Positions 1 to 9,216 of a stretch of 64,000 nt of DNA are shown here, piece by piece. Origin of the DNA: Halobacillus andaensis (GTDB lineage: Bacteria > Bacillota > Bacilli > Bacillales > Halobacillaceae); the NCBI RefSeq assembly GCF_014636475.1, contig NZ_BMEL01000001.1, positions 186,001-250,000 on the forward strand, read 5' to 3'. Under the pieces are notes generated by a model that was not told where the DNA came from, made no database searches, and saw nothing but the letters and a program-made list of their open reading frames with translations. Position numbers and translations under genes: made by a program. The stretch's first letter is position 1. Every line of letters starts with the position of its first letter.

Positions 1-242
1 TACCGATTATCTTAATGTTTGTCATTTTCTATTTCTTGCTAATCCGACCACAGCAAAAGAAACAAAAGCAAGTTCAAAATATGCAGTCGGAGTTGCAAAA
101 GGGAGATAGAGTTATTACAATTGGAGGCCTGCATGGTACAATCCACGCTATCGATGAAGGCACGTTAATCGTTAGCGTACAGGATGGGTCTCAGCTTAAA
201 TTTGACCGTTCTTCAGTTAGAGAGAAGCTGAACCAAGACTAA
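1..242 (+). CDS. yajC: YajC, preprotein translocase accessory subunit (5' end outside window)
   Basis: This is a small single-pass membrane protein that associates with SecDF of the Sec translocon. The reading frame is already open at base 1 and continues through a hydrophobic segment ending in the YajC hallmark FLLIRPQQKKQK, followed by a cytoplasmic domain with GDRVITIGGLHGTI. The ATG at 15 lies inside the membrane helix, so it is an internal methionine and the true start is upstream of the window. In B. subtilis the orthologue is yrbF, downstream of tgt. An intrinsic terminator follows the stop codon. The family assignment is secure; only the N-terminus is missing. Confidence 0.93.
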   Translation, partial: PIILMFVIFYFLLIRPQQKKQKQVQNMQSELQKGDRVITIGGLHGTIHAIDEGTLIVSVQDGSQLKFDRSSVREKLNQD

Positions 243-310
243 GGATAAAGCGAGTAAGGTCTGTCCTTACATGAGGCAGACCTCAGCTTATCTACATACG
301 AACTTTTTAG

Positions 311-340
311 AAAAACCCCGTGTGCATGGGGTTTTTTATT
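311..340 (+). terminator. Intrinsic terminator after yajC
   Basis: A nine-pair stem (AAAAACCCC at 311-319 with GGGGTTTTT at 328-336) runs into a T-rich tract. It closes the yajC transcript. The stop of the convergent gene at 354 lies just beyond it. Confidence 0.8.
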
Positions 341-353
341 TGTCTATTTACCA

Positions 354-734
354 CTATTGCGTACTGCGGTTTGGCATATTGACTCCAATCATTCCACCTA
401 GCGAAGCAGCTAAAAGCAGCCCTCCAAAGTAACTCAACTGTGCAACAGAAACCAATCGGTTCTCAAAGATAATTTGAAACAACATAATAATAACAATAAA
501 CACGAGTCCAGTTAGCAGGCCTGTCAGCCATCCTTTTTTCTGACCTTTATAAGCTGCCAATAACCCTCCAAAAGCAAGAATGGTTAAGCCAGCTATTAAA
601 GAAATTTGATTTAAGGTGTCTGTATCCATAGTGGTAAATCGCAGCAAGCTGGCTAAAATCGCTGAGAATAGAATCATTAAAATGAAAATGGAACCGACCC
701 CATACCCAAGAACCCCTTGCAAAAAAACTTTCAT
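354..734 (-). CDS. yrzE: TIGR04086 family membrane protein (YrzE-like)
   Basis: This 126-residue protein has four predicted membrane helices (roughly residues 10-32, 42-62, 68-90 and 98-118) separated by very short loops. A basic KGQKKG loop lies between helices 2 and 3. Size, topology and its place directly after yajC match the TIGR04086 family, called YrzE in B. subtilis, whose function is unknown. The ATG at 734 is preceded by an AAGGGGG ribosome binding site. It is convergent with yajC. I can see no catalytic motif. Confidence 0.8.
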   Translation of the reverse strand: MKVFLQGVLGYGVGSIFILMILFSAILASLLRFTTMDTDTLNQISLIAGLTILAFGGLLAAYKGQKKGWLTGLLTGLVFIVIIMLFQIIFENRLVSVAQLSYFGGLLLAASLGGMIGVNMPNRSTQ

Positions 735-858
735 TTCTTCTGCCCCCTTATTTAGCCTGTCTTCATAACTATATGCAACAACATTGTAAAGATAGAAGTA
801 GATATTTAGACGAGCTTTTGAATAGATATAAAAAAAGCACGTTTAATGGGGGAGATTT

Positions 859-2148
859 ATGACCACTTTGCTTACGATCATTATTTTCTTAATAAGTTAT
901 TGTTTGCTTATGGTAGAGAAATGGAACAGAGCTACTGTTGCATTAACAGGAGGGGTGCTTCTTCTTATTTGCAATGTTTATGAATGGGAAGAAGCATTTG
1001 GGTTTATTGATTGGGATACGATTGCTTTGCTGTTTTCGATGATGGTCCTGGTATCCATCACGAAAAAGACGGGGGTCTTTACTTACGTAGCTATTCGACT
1101 TGCTCAGTTAGTGAAAGGTCGTCCAGTCCCACTTCTTATTGTCTCAGCTTTGTTTACAGCAGTAGGATCTGCTTTTCTTGATAATGTGACGACCGTTCTT
1201 TTATTTGTCCCAGTTCTCCTATCTTTAGTAAAACAACTGCAATTACCGTCCTTTCCTTATCTTGTTACTACGATATTTGCTTCTAATATAGGCGGAGCGG
1301 CGACACTAATAGGAGATCCACCTAATATAATGATCGGACAGGCCGTAGAGCATTTTACATTTTTATCTTTTCTTAATAATATGGGGCCAGTCGTCTTAAT
1401 TGTTTTCATTGTAACGTTAATCATCCTTATTTTTCTTTTTAAGAACAAATTGCATTACAATGAAAAACTCGCTCTAGAGTTTATGAAAAAAGATGCGAAT
1501 GAGCATTTAGAAAAGAATCAGCTATTGGTGCGATCCCTATCTGTTCTTTTTTTAACCATCGCAGGGTTTATGCTCCATCCCTTTATACACATGGATATCA
1601 CTACAATAGCGGTGAGTGGTGCGTTATTGCTGCTATTTACCACTGATCACCTTCTCGACGTGGAACACGTTTTTCAAGAAGTGGAATGGGTTACTCTATT
1701 CTTCTTTATGGGACTCTTTATGTTAGTTGGGGGATTACAAACTGTAGGATTGATTGATGAATTAGCCAGAGCCATGGTATGGGTCTCTGATGGAGATTTA
1801 CCGTTCACTTCTATGATGATGCTATGGAGCTCAGGGATTCTTTCTGGGGTAGTAGATAATATACCATTTGTTGCTGCTATGATCCCGGTGGTTCAAGAGC
1901 TTCAAGGCTATGGAATGATGAATGTAGATCCTATTTGGTGGTCCTTAGCCTTAGGTGCCTGTTTAGGAGGAAACGGTACGCTTATAGGTGCCTCAGCAAA
2001 TGTAGTAGTAGCAGGTCTTGCGGCGAGCTACAAAGAACCCATTCCGTTTCTTAAATTTGCGCTATATGGCATACCAATTCTTATCTTATCGTTATGTATT
2101 TGTACGGTTTACATTTTCTTAAGATATTTACTGCCATTTTTATCATAG
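859..2148 (+). CDS. ArsB/NhaD family ion transporter
   Basis: This 429-residue, highly hydrophobic protein belongs to the ion transporter superfamily that includes ArsB (arsenite) and NhaD (sodium/proton antiport). The fold is an inverted repeat. The first half carries FLDNVTTVLLF near residue 105 and GGAATLIGDPPN near 145-154; the second half carries the matching SGVVDNIPF near 328 and LGGNGTLIGASANV near 368. The substrate cannot be told from sequence; Na+/H+ or anion export are both possible. No arsR or arsC lies nearby, which argues against an arsenic operon. It sits between yrzE and the DUF421 gene, which are neighbours in B. subtilis, so it looks like an insertion. The start at 859 has a GGGGGAG binding site. 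Confidence 0.85.
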   Translation: MTTLLTIIIFLISYCLLMVEKWNRATVALTGGVLLLICNVYEWEEAFGFIDWDTIALLFSMMVLVSITKKTGVFTYVAIRLAQLVKGRPVPLLIVSALFTAVGSAFLDNVTTVLLFVPVLLSLVKQLQLPSFPYLVTTIFASNIGGAATLIGDPPNIMIGQAVEHFTFLSFLNNMGPVVLIVFIVTLIILIFLFKNKLHYNEKLALEFMKKDANEHLEKNQLLVRSLSVLFLTIAGFMLHPFIHMDITTIAVSGALLLLFTTDHLLDVEHVFQEVEWVTLFFFMGLFMLVGGLQTVGLIDELARAMVWVSDGDLPFTSMMMLWSSGILSGVVDNIPFVAAMIPVVQELQGYGMMNVDPIWWSLALGACLGGNGTLIGASANVVVAGLAASYKEPIPFLKFALYGIPILILSLCICTVYIFLRYLLPFLS

Positions 2149-2205
2149 AAATTCTAGGATAGGTCATCTTAAATATGAGAGTTTAAGAAGGGCTGATGAG
2201 AATTT

Positions 2206-2853
2206 ATGGTTTTTGAACTGCTTATTCGAACGGTGGTAACTTATTTTTCTATTTTAATTATCTTCAGACTTATGGGAAAACGTGAAATTGGCGAGCTTAG
2301 TGTCATGGATTTAGTTGTTTTTATTATGCTGGCAGAAATTGCAGTGTTTTTAATTGAAAAGCCTGATGATTCGGTTTGGCGAGCGATCGTACCTATGGTT
2401 GTTCTCTTATCCATTCAATGGGGAAGTGCAGCTTTATCATTAAGAAGTAAAAAATTCAGGGATTGGTTTGACGGTAAGCCTTCTGTATTGATTAAGCATG
2501 GTAAAATAGATGAACGAGAAATGAGAAGGCAGCGCTATAATTTCTCAGATTTGCTGCTCCAATTAAGGGAACAAGAAATTCAACATATAGGAGACGTCGA
2601 TTTTGCCATTTTAGAGCCTTCTGGTAAATTATCAGTGTTTAAAAAGAAAGAGAATGAGACGTCCGACTATGCTGTTGTTCTTATTGAAGACGGCAATGTT
2701 CAATATGCCGGCTTAAAAGAGATACAAAAAAATAAGGACTGGCTAATGAATGAAATTGAGAAAAAAGGATATCGGTCGGTTGAGGAGATTTCATTATGCA
2801 CGATCAATTTAGATGGTGAAATTTGTATGGACGAAGAAGATGAACGTAAGTGA
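2206..2853 (+). CDS. yrbG: DUF421 (YetF-like) membrane protein
   Basis: The 215-residue product has three N-terminal membrane helices (about residues 5-25, 35-55 and 60-80), then a soluble C-terminal domain with the family signature LREQEIQHIGDVDFAILEP and GKLSVFKK. This is the YetF/YrbG (DUF421) architecture; B. subtilis yrbG sits at the same place before spoVB. Family members occur mainly in spore formers and the biochemical role is not established. The ATG at 2206 follows an AAGAAGGG element at a rather long distance. A terminator follows at 2926-2960. Confidence 0.82.
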   Translation: MVFELLIRTVVTYFSILIIFRLMGKREIGELSVMDLVVFIMLAEIAVFLIEKPDDSVWRAIVPMVVLLSIQWGSAALSLRSKKFRDWFDGKPSVLIKHGKIDEREMRRQRYNFSDLLLQLREQEIQHIGDVDFAILEPSGKLSVFKKKENETSDYAVVLIEDGNVQYAGLKEIQKNKDWLMNEIEKKGYRSVEEISLCTINLDGEICMDEEDERK

Positions 2854-2925
2854 AAAATGTGTATAAATAAAAAGAGAATGTAAAAATATTCTATTGATAA
2901 TATTCAGAATTCATTTATAATTTGA

Positions 2926-2960
2926 AAAAACACAATCTCCAGGGATGTGTTTTTATTTTT
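2926..2960 (+). terminator. Intrinsic terminator after the DUF421 gene
   Basis: AAAAACACA (2926-2934) pairs with TGTGTTTTT (2946-2954) across an 11-base loop and is followed by more T residues. It separates the DUF421 gene from the amidohydrolase gene. I see no convincing promoter in the rest of the 2854-3059 gap. Confidence 0.65.
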
Positions 2961-3059
2961 TAAAATTTTTTAATTTAATATATGGTTCAGCAATTATATT
3001 TCTTATTTATTGCTCACTTGGTTGATTATGGACCAATGTAGATAGACAGGAGTGGTACT

Positions 3060-4337
3060 ATGACTGATTTAAAAGGAAAGCTTTTATCTTCCTATGATTA
3101 TTCATGTGATAATAATGGGATAAGCGGTGAACGTGTGGCTGATAGGCTTTGCCAATTATCTGTTGTCGGAATGACAGAGAAAAGGGGATCCAATCGTCCT
3201 GGATATTCAAAGGAAGAAAAAAATGCGAAAGAGCTTGTGAAGGGCTGGATGAAAGAAGCGGGTTTAGTAGTAAAGGAGGACGAAGCAGGTAATGTCTTCG
3301 GTAGATTAGGTACTCAAAATGGACCAGCCGTCTTAACAGGATCTCACGTTGATACAGTGCCTGAAGGTGGCCATTTTGACGGAACATTAGGTGTTATAGC
3401 TGCTTTAGAAGTAGCTTCAAGCTGGAAAGAGCAAGGGTATCTACCGCCTTTTCCTTTTGAGGTGGTGGTATTTTCAGATGAAGAAGGCTCGCGTTTTGGC
3501 AGAGGGTTTACAGGAAGCGAAGCTGTTATCGGAGAATTGAATAAAGATCATTTAGCCCAATTAAAAGATCATGCGGGGAAAAGCTTTGAAGAGGTTATGC
3601 AACATGTGGATTTATCATTACAAACAATCGATAAGGCAAAACGTGAGGACATTTATGCCTTTTTAGAAGTTCATATAGAGCAGGGAAAACAGCTTGAGAG
3701 AGCGAATTATCCTGTAGGAGTTGTGACGGGGATAGCTGGCCCCTCGTGGATTGAACTCCGTTTTATCGGTGAAGCAGCTCATGCTGGAAACACGCCTATG
3801 AATGATCGACAGGATGCATTAGTAGCTGCGAGTGCTCTTATCCATGAACTCCCTAACATGACTAATGGTACCGCAGTTGCCACAGTCGGTAAATTAGATG
3901 TTTTTCCAAATGGGGTTAATGTAATTCCTGAAGAAGTTAAATTATATGTAGATGTTCGTGATATCGATGAAGAGAATCGGAATAAGTTAGTCGATAGCAT
4001 TATTGAAAAGGCTCGCCATTTAGCTGATAAGCAGAATGTATTACTAAAGCAAACGGTAAAAACAAAGGTAAAACCAGTACCTGTTGATCCAAAGCTTAAG
4101 CAGATACTAATAAATTCTTTGAAAGAAATGAATTCAGAGGCTTTAGAACTGCCGAGTGGTGCGGCTCATGATGCCATGATTATAGGTCGACGCTTCCCTG
4201 TTGCAATGCTTTTTGCACGAAGTAAAAATGGAGTAAGTCATAATCCTGAAGAATGGACAACCTTAAATGATTGCGTAACAGCGATCCATGTATTAAAGAA
4301 TAGTTTAGAACAGTTACCTTATCATCCTAAACAATAG
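3060..4337 (+). CDS. M20 family Zn-dependent amidohydrolase (N-carbamoyl-amino-acid hydrolase / allantoate deiminase type)
   Basis: This 425-residue enzyme hydrolyses carbamoyl or ureido amide bonds; likely substrates are N-carbamoyl-L-amino acids, allantoate or ureidoglycine. Metal ligands are visible: H96 and D107 in TGSHVDTV and GGHFDG, E141/E142 in FSDEEGSRF, H205 in LEVHIEQG, and a C-terminal His in GVSHNPEEW. SGAAHDAM near residue 365 matches the substrate loop of this subfamily. Between these lies the dimerisation lid domain (AAHAGNTPM). No hydantoinase, allantoinase or transporter gene is adjacent, so the physiological substrate stays open. It is not part of the syntenic B. subtilis block and appears inserted between yrbG and spoVB. 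Confidence 0.85.
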   Translation: MTDLKGKLLSSYDYSCDNNGISGERVADRLCQLSVVGMTEKRGSNRPGYSKEEKNAKELVKGWMKEAGLVVKEDEAGNVFGRLGTQNGPAVLTGSHVDTVPEGGHFDGTLGVIAALEVASSWKEQGYLPPFPFEVVVFSDEEGSRFGRGFTGSEAVIGELNKDHLAQLKDHAGKSFEEVMQHVDLSLQTIDKAKREDIYAFLEVHIEQGKQLERANYPVGVVTGIAGPSWIELRFIGEAAHAGNTPMNDRQDALVAASALIHELPNMTNGTAVATVGKLDVFPNGVNVIPEEVKLYVDVRDIDEENRNKLVDSIIEKARHLADKQNVLLKQTVKTKVKPVPVDPKLKQILINSLKEMNSEALELPSGAAHDAMIIGRRFPVAMLFARSKNGVSHNPEEWTTLNDCVTAIHVLKNSLEQLPYHPKQ

Positions 4338-4368
4338 CCAGAGAAAAGACTTCTGGCTATTGTTTTTT
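4332..4368 (+). terminator. Intrinsic terminator after the amidohydrolase gene
   Basis: CAATAGCCAGA (4332-4342) pairs with TCTGGCTATTG (4352-4362), followed by six T residues. The hairpin overlaps the stop codons of both convergent genes. Confidence 0.8.
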
Positions 4369-5910
4369 CAATTTGTGCCACGGGATCAAATTCCATTCAT
4401 CTTTCGTTAATAACTTAAACTTGAATAATAGACAGAGATAAACGAGTGTGAGAATAACCCCAATACATAACAATTCCGATAATGGAGAGGAAGAAAAGAA
4501 TCCTTGATCATGTAAAAGGAAACCAATACCTCCAGTTGTAAGTAATATTAAACTAAAACGGCCTACCATTTTAAAAGGAAAAACAAAACTCGTCGCTCGA
4601 ATAAGAGCAAATAAATGGAGAAGGGTCACGATGACAGCACCTACAACCATAGCGATTGCCACTCCATTAATTCCAAACTCAGGGCGTGTACTCAAAGTAA
4701 CTAGTACTATAAATTTGATGGCTGCTCCAATTAAAGTATTCCACATGGCGGCTTTTGCTAAGTCTAAAGCTTGTAAGCTTGCCTGGAGAGGAGTTTGAAT
4801 ATAATGCATCAAGAAAAAAGGTGCCATAAATTGAAGAAGAAATCCTCCTTGGTCCGTACCATAAACAATGGATAAGGTTGCAACAGGAAATAGAAAGTAA
4901 ATAACCGTGATTAATCCGCCTGAAGCAAGAGAAAGCCTGATGGCTTGTAATATGCGGTAGTTAATTGTCCCGTATTGATCTTTAGCAGCTGATTCACTTA
5001 TTGAAGGCACGAGTGAAACGCCAAGGGCATGAGTAAGAAATGTAGGAAGAAACAACAAAGGTAAAATATAACCTGTAAGTCCCCCGTATTGTTTTGTCGT
5101 TTCTATTGCGGTAAATCCAGCTATGGCTAAACTTTGTGCGACAAGAATGGGTTCAAAGAAATAAGTAAGAGATCCTATTAAACGACTACCAGAAGTAGGA
5201 AGGGCAATCGTCATTAATTGTTGAAGAGTTCTTTTTCCTTCCTGAATGTGTTTCTTCCATGCCTTTCTCCATTTAAATGTTTTATGGATAGCAAATTGCC
5301 TCGTCATATATAAAAGAGAGACTAATTCACCTATGATAACAGCGATCATAGCCCCTGCGGCTGCGTACTGAACGCCATATGGATAGAATAGTTTTGTTAA
5401 AAATGCCACAGTAGTAATACGAACGATTTGCTCGATGACTTGAGAGATGGCTTGAGGTTTCATATTTTGGCGGCCTTGAAAATATCCTCTTAATACAGCA
5501 GAAACCGCAGTGATTGGTATAATAGGAGTGACTGCCAGCAAGGGGGCTAGCGCACGAACGTCAGTTAAGAAATATTTTGCTACAACCGGTGCAAATAAAA
5601 ATAATCCTGCTGTAAAAACGATACTTAAGCTGCCAGTAATGGTAAGAGATACAATCAATATTCGCTTAATTTGTAATTCGTCACCTATTGCTTCTGCTTC
5701 AGACACCCGTTTGGAGATCGCTACAGGCAGCCCAAACTGAGTGATCGTTGTTACTAAAATAAGAGTGGGAAGGGCCATCATATAAAGTCCCATTCCTTCT
5801 TCCCCCATAATTCTAGCAACTACGATGCGGTTAATAAAACCTAACAGACGGGTGATGAGTCCAGCAGCTACTAAAATTAAGGCACCGTGTAAAAAGGTTT
5901 GTTTTGTCAT
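4357..5910 (-). CDS. spoVB: SpoVB-type polysaccharide/lipid II flippase family protein
   Basis: The product is a 517-residue MATE/MVF-like membrane protein with about 14 helices. It is required in B. subtilis for spore cortex synthesis and is thought to move lipid-linked peptidoglycan precursors. The N-terminus MTKQTFLHGALILVAAGLIT matches SpoVB closely. An upstream in-frame ATG at 5988 would add 26 unmatched residues; 5910 is preferred because it has an AGAAGGCGG binding site and gives the normal length (B. subtilis 518). It is divergent from comN, as in B. subtilis. SpoVB paralogues exist, but position supports this name. Confidence 0.9.
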   Translation of the reverse strand: MTKQTFLHGALILVAAGLITRLLGFINRIVVARIMGEEGMGLYMMALPTLILVTTITQFGLPVAISKRVSEAEAIGDELQIKRILIVSLTITGSLSIVFTAGLFLFAPVVAKYFLTDVRALAPLLAVTPIIPITAVSAVLRGYFQGRQNMKPQAISQVIEQIVRITTVAFLTKLFYPYGVQYAAAGAMIAVIIGELVSLLYMTRQFAIHKTFKWRKAWKKHIQEGKRTLQQLMTIALPTSGSRLIGSLTYFFEPILVAQSLAIAGFTAIETTKQYGGLTGYILPLLFLPTFLTHALGVSLVPSISESAAKDQYGTINYRILQAIRLSLASGGLITVIYFLFPVATLSIVYGTDQGGFLLQFMAPFFLMHYIQTPLQASLQALDLAKAAMWNTLIGAAIKFIVLVTLSTRPEFGINGVAIAMVVGAVIVTLLHLFALIRATSFVFPFKMVGRFSLILLTTGGIGFLLHDQGFFSSSPLSELLCIGVILTLVYLCLLFKFKLLTKDEWNLIPWHKLKKQ

Positions 5911-6035
5911 CGTGGGAATCCGCCTTCTCAAAGGAATAAAATTCATATACAATGAAGTATATGCATTGAGATGGACAAGGCATGACAAGGATTTAGCGAA
6001 CCTATTTCACAACTTTTTAAAAGGAGTGCCAGGAC

Positions 6036-6335
6036 ATGGAAGAATTGAAACCCGTCAGCCAATGGAAAGAAACCATTTTGCCTGTTCTTGTAAGCAAGGC
6101 AAACGAATTTAGACTAATAGGTTATAAAAAGGCTAGTGTGGAAGATGTATGGCAGTGTATGCAGAAGAAAATATGGAAAAACAATCCACATAAACGACTT
6201 TATGAAGTGGTTCAAGATATATTTCACCTTAGTAACAATCAGTATGTAAGCTTTATTACGGTGGAGGCTTATCAAAATGACGATCTTATGGCATCAATAG
6301 AAGCTTTAGAGCATGGGTCTTCACAAGCTGAATAG
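6036..6335 (+). CDS. comN: Post-transcriptional regulator ComN family
   Basis: This 99-residue soluble protein contains the ComN-family stretch with GYKKASVEDVWQCMQKKIW and, later, NQYVSFITVEAY. In B. subtilis ComN (YrzD) controls comE mRNA after transcription, through the comE 5' untranslated region, and is localised by DivIVA. It sits between spoVB and secDF exactly as in B. subtilis. The ATG at 6036 follows AAGGAG with nine-base spacing. Since a full comE operon is present at 52184-55678, a competence role is plausible here too, by inference. Confidence 0.82.
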   Translation: MEELKPVSQWKETILPVLVSKANEFRLIGYKKASVEDVWQCMQKKIWKNNPHKRLYEVVQDIFHLSNNQYVSFITVEAYQNDDLMASIEALEHGSSQAE

Positions 6336-6374
6336 CCACTTTATGATTGTTAAATATAAAAAAAGTAGTAAAAT

Positions 6375-6403
6375 TGTATAGGGAAATAGAGTTTTGTATG
6401 ATA
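6375..6403 (+). promoter_or_regulatory. Candidate sigma-A promoter for secDF
   Basis: TTGTAT (6375-6380) and TATGAT (6398-6403) are separated by 17 bases. The -10 is good and the -35 weak. It lies about 48 bases upstream of the secDF start. Confidence 0.45.
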
Positions 6404-6450
6404 ATTTACATAAGATGGTTCGTTGAAAGTAGAAGGAGGCAAAGAATGGT

Positions 6451-8724
6451 ATGGTGAAAAGAGGGCGGATTGTTGCCTTTTTTCTAGCCGTTATATTAGT
6501 AGCAGCTACGATTGGCACAACGGTAACAGGAGTAACAAAAGATATAAACCTTGGCTTAGATCTTCAAGGTGGATTTGAAATTTTATATGATGTCGAAACG
6601 ATTGATGAAGATCAAGAAGTAAGCCAGCAAGTATTGGAATCAACCGTTCAATCTTTATATGAACGAGTCGATGTTTTAGGCATTAGTGAAACCAATATCT
6701 CTATAGAAAGTGGAGATCGGATTCGTGTTCAACTAGCAGGGGTTCAAGATCAGCAAGAAGCTCGGGAACTTCTTTCAACCACTGCGCAGCTGTCATTCCG
6801 TGATGTAGAGGGTAATGAATACATGGATGGTAGTGACATTAGGGAAGGCAGTGCCCAGCAGTCATACGACCAAAATAATGCTCCCATTGTTACATTAGAG
6901 GTAAAAAGTGCCTCAGAGTTCTATGATGTGACACAGGAGATTTCTAATAAGGAGCCTATCGAAGGTGCTACATATCCTCCGAATTTACTTGTTATTTGGT
7001 TAGACTATGATGAAGATATTGCTTTTGAAGAAGAGTATGGCTCTGAGGATCCGGCGTATGTATCCGCTCCTCAAGTAAGTCAAGGCATCAGGAGCAACAC
7101 GGTTCAGATTGAAGGAGATTTCACTCAAGAATCTGCTCAACAATTGGCAGATATTTTAAATGCAGGTTCCCTTCCTGTTGAGCTTGAAGAGACATACTCA
7201 ACCTCCGTAGGAGCGCAATTTGGAGAACAAGCGATGCAAAAGACGATTTATGCAGGCTTTATTGGAGTCGCCTTAATTTTCCTTTATATGCTGTTTTACT
7301 ATCGTTTTCCAGGTGTTATCTCTGTTATTACCTTATCAGCCTATATTTATCTCATTTTAGTCGTATTTGAACTTCTAAACGGAGTGCTTACCCTACCTGG
7401 AATTGCTGCATTAATTCTAGGGGTAGGTATGGCGGTTGATGCGAATATTATTACGTATGAACGGATAAAAGAGGAGCTTAAGTCTGGTAAATCGATTATG
7501 GCTGCCTTTAAGTCAGGGAATAAGCGTTCCTTAGCCACGATTTTAGATGCGAACATCACCACGCTTATTGCAGCTACCGTACTCTTTATATTCGGAACCA
7601 GTTCGGTTAAAGGATTCGCCACGATGTTAATTGTTAGCATATTAGTAAGCTTTGTTACGGCTGTGTACGGAACAAGATTGCTGCTTGGTCTCTGGGTGAA
7701 AAGCCGCTTTCTCACAAAGCGTCCAGGTTGGTTTGGTGTGAAGAAAGATCAAATCCACTCCTTGGAAGAAGGAGAAGAAGTGGAACCTAAGTTTATGAAC
7801 CGAAAACTGGACTTAATTAAGTACAGGAAGAGGTTTTTTGCTCTGTCGTTAGCATTATTAGCAGCAGGGGCTATCGCTTTAGGAATTTTCAAGCTTAATT
7901 TAGGTATTGATTTCACTAGTGGATCTCGTGTGGAAATTCTAGCTGATGAAAGTATAACTACGGAAGAAGTAGAGGAAGCTTTTGAAAACGAGTTAAACGT
8001 ATCACCAAAGCAAGTTGTACTTTCTGGTGAAAGTAATGATATTGCCGTTACTCGCTTCGACTCAGAACTTTCACAAGATAAAATAGCTGAAATTCAAAAT
8101 TATTTTTCTGAGGAATACGGCAGCAGCCCTAACGTGAGTACCGTTTCACCTATTGTCGGGCAAGAGCTTGCGAAAAATGCGGCGTTAGCTGTCTTGTATG
8201 CTTCCATTGGGATAATTATTTATGTAACCTTCAGGTTTGAACTCTTCTTTGCGATTACAGCAATTCTTGCTTTACTGCACGATGCGTTCTTTATTATAGC
8301 GTTGTTCAGTCTTACAAGACTCGAATTTGATATTACGATTATTGCGGCAATATTAACCATTGTGGGTTATTCCGTTAATGATACGATCGTAACGTTTGAT
8401 CGAATCCGCGAGAATCTTAAATTTAAGAAAAAGGTGAAATCTTTCAAGGAATTAGCTAAAGTTGTAAATGACAGTTTGCTCCAGACGATGGCGAGAAGTT
8501 TAAACACGGTATTAACCGTTGTTTTCGCTGCCGCTATGCTGTTTATATTTGGAGCTTCGTCTATCACAAACTTTGCATTTGCCTTAGTGATCGGCCTTAT
8601 TGCGGGAACATACTCTTCGCTCTTTATTGCAGCCCAATTATGGTTGGTTTGGAGAGGGAAGAACATTAAAAACAAACCGATTGAATACGTGAAGAAGAAA
8701 AATACTGGAGGACCTCAAGTTTAA
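6451..8724 (+). CDS. secDF: Fused protein translocase subunit SecDF
   Basis: A single 757-residue chain joins SecD and SecF, as is usual in Bacillus. SecDF uses the proton or sodium motive force to pull secreted proteins out of SecYEG. The SecD half shows GLDLQGGFEI near residue 34, a large extracytoplasmic domain, and ILGVGMAVDANIITYERI near 320-340. The SecF half starts near residue 470 with LNLGIDFTSGSRVEI and ends with GYSVNDTIVTFDRI near 640. The conserved transmembrane Asp residues of both halves are present. The start at 6451 follows AGAAGGAGG. Length and order fit B. subtilis SecDF (737 residues). Confidence 0.97.
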   Translation: MVKRGRIVAFFLAVILVAATIGTTVTGVTKDINLGLDLQGGFEILYDVETIDEDQEVSQQVLESTVQSLYERVDVLGISETNISIESGDRIRVQLAGVQDQQEARELLSTTAQLSFRDVEGNEYMDGSDIREGSAQQSYDQNNAPIVTLEVKSASEFYDVTQEISNKEPIEGATYPPNLLVIWLDYDEDIAFEEEYGSEDPAYVSAPQVSQGIRSNTVQIEGDFTQESAQQLADILNAGSLPVELEETYSTSVGAQFGEQAMQKTIYAGFIGVALIFLYMLFYYRFPGVISVITLSAYIYLILVVFELLNGVLTLPGIAALILGVGMAVDANIITYERIKEELKSGKSIMAAFKSGNKRSLATILDANITTLIAATVLFIFGTSSVKGFATMLIVSILVSFVTAVYGTRLLLGLWVKSRFLTKRPGWFGVKKDQIHSLEEGEEVEPKFMNRKLDLIKYRKRFFALSLALLAAGAIALGIFKLNLGIDFTSGSRVEILADESITTEEVEEAFENELNVSPKQVVLSGESNDIAVTRFDSELSQDKIAEIQNYFSEEYGSSPNVSTVSPIVGQELAKNAALAVLYASIGIIIYVTFRFELFFAITAILALLHDAFFIIALFSLTRLEFDITIIAAILTIVGYSVNDTIVTFDRIRENLKFKKKVKSFKELAKVVNDSLLQTMARSLNTVLTVVFAAAMLFIFGASSITNFAFALVIGLIAGTYSSLFIAAQLWLVWRGKNIKNKPIEYVKKKNTGGPQV

Positions 8725-8728
8725 TCTG

Positions 8729-8760
8729 AAAGACCGCCTGTTTAATGGCGGTCTTTTTTG
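8729..8760 (+). terminator. Intrinsic terminator after secDF
   Basis: A ten-pair stem AAAGACCGCC (8729-8738) / GGCGGTCTTT (8747-8756) is followed by a T run. Confidence 0.9.
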
Positions 8761-8827
8761 TTTGATTACCTTTTTACCAAAAAGGGTATAACTTTAAGTG
8801 AAGGCCATAGTAAAGGAGGACTTGTCA

Positions 8828-9160
8828 TTGAAAGGTCAAACGTATTTTATCTTTGCACTTATAATTGCAATTTTAATCGCTATCTTTGCTGTCATTAATG
8901 TAGGATCCGTCCAAGTAAATTACCTTTTTGGAACAGGTGAAGCACCTTTAATATTAGTTATTTTAGGTTCTGTACTAATGGGTGGACTGATCACAGCATC
9001 TGTTGGGGCTGTTAGGTTTTATCAGTTGAAACGAGAGAATAAAAGTTTACGCAGTCAAACAAACTCTCATGCTGAGAAGACGAACACGCCAAAACGAAGT
9101 GATGTAAAAAAACAAAAAATTAACTCATTAGATGAAGACAAAGAATCGAGTACTAAATAA
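8828..9160 (+). CDS. lapA: LapA-domain (DUF1049) membrane protein
   Basis: This 110-residue protein has two membrane helices (about residues 6-26 and 42-62) with NVGSVQVNYLFG between them. It ends in a charged cytoplasmic tail that begins with the FYQLKRENKSLR segment typical of LapA/YrvD proteins. The proposed start is TTG at 8828, seven bases after AAAGGAGG (8813-8820). A GTG at 8798 would place that perfect binding site inside the gene, so it is rejected. B. subtilis yrvD lies in the same place before recJ. The role in Gram-positive bacteria is not known. Confidence 0.8.
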   Translation: MKGQTYFIFALIIAILIAIFAVINVGSVQVNYLFGTGEAPLILVILGSVLMGGLITASVGAVRFYQLKRENKSLRSQTNSHAEKTNTPKRSDVKKQKINSLDEDKESSTK

Positions 9161-9166
9161 TCGTGT

Positions 9167-9195
9167 TTGCTCCCCCTGATGGCGTCTTGTATAAT
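9167..9195 (+). promoter_or_regulatory. Candidate promoter for recJ
   Basis: A perfect TATAAT (9190-9195) lies 17 bases after TTGCTC (9167-9172), immediately behind lapA. Transcription would begin only about 15 bases before the recJ start, which would give a very short leader. Confidence 0.4.
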
Positions 9196-9216
9196 AGATT
9201 AGTCAGGGGTGAACTT

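Noticed and set aside
3058-3387. Minus-strand frame of 109 codons opposite the amidohydrolase gene
   Set aside because: Opposite a conserved catalytic region, low-complexity composition and no start signal.
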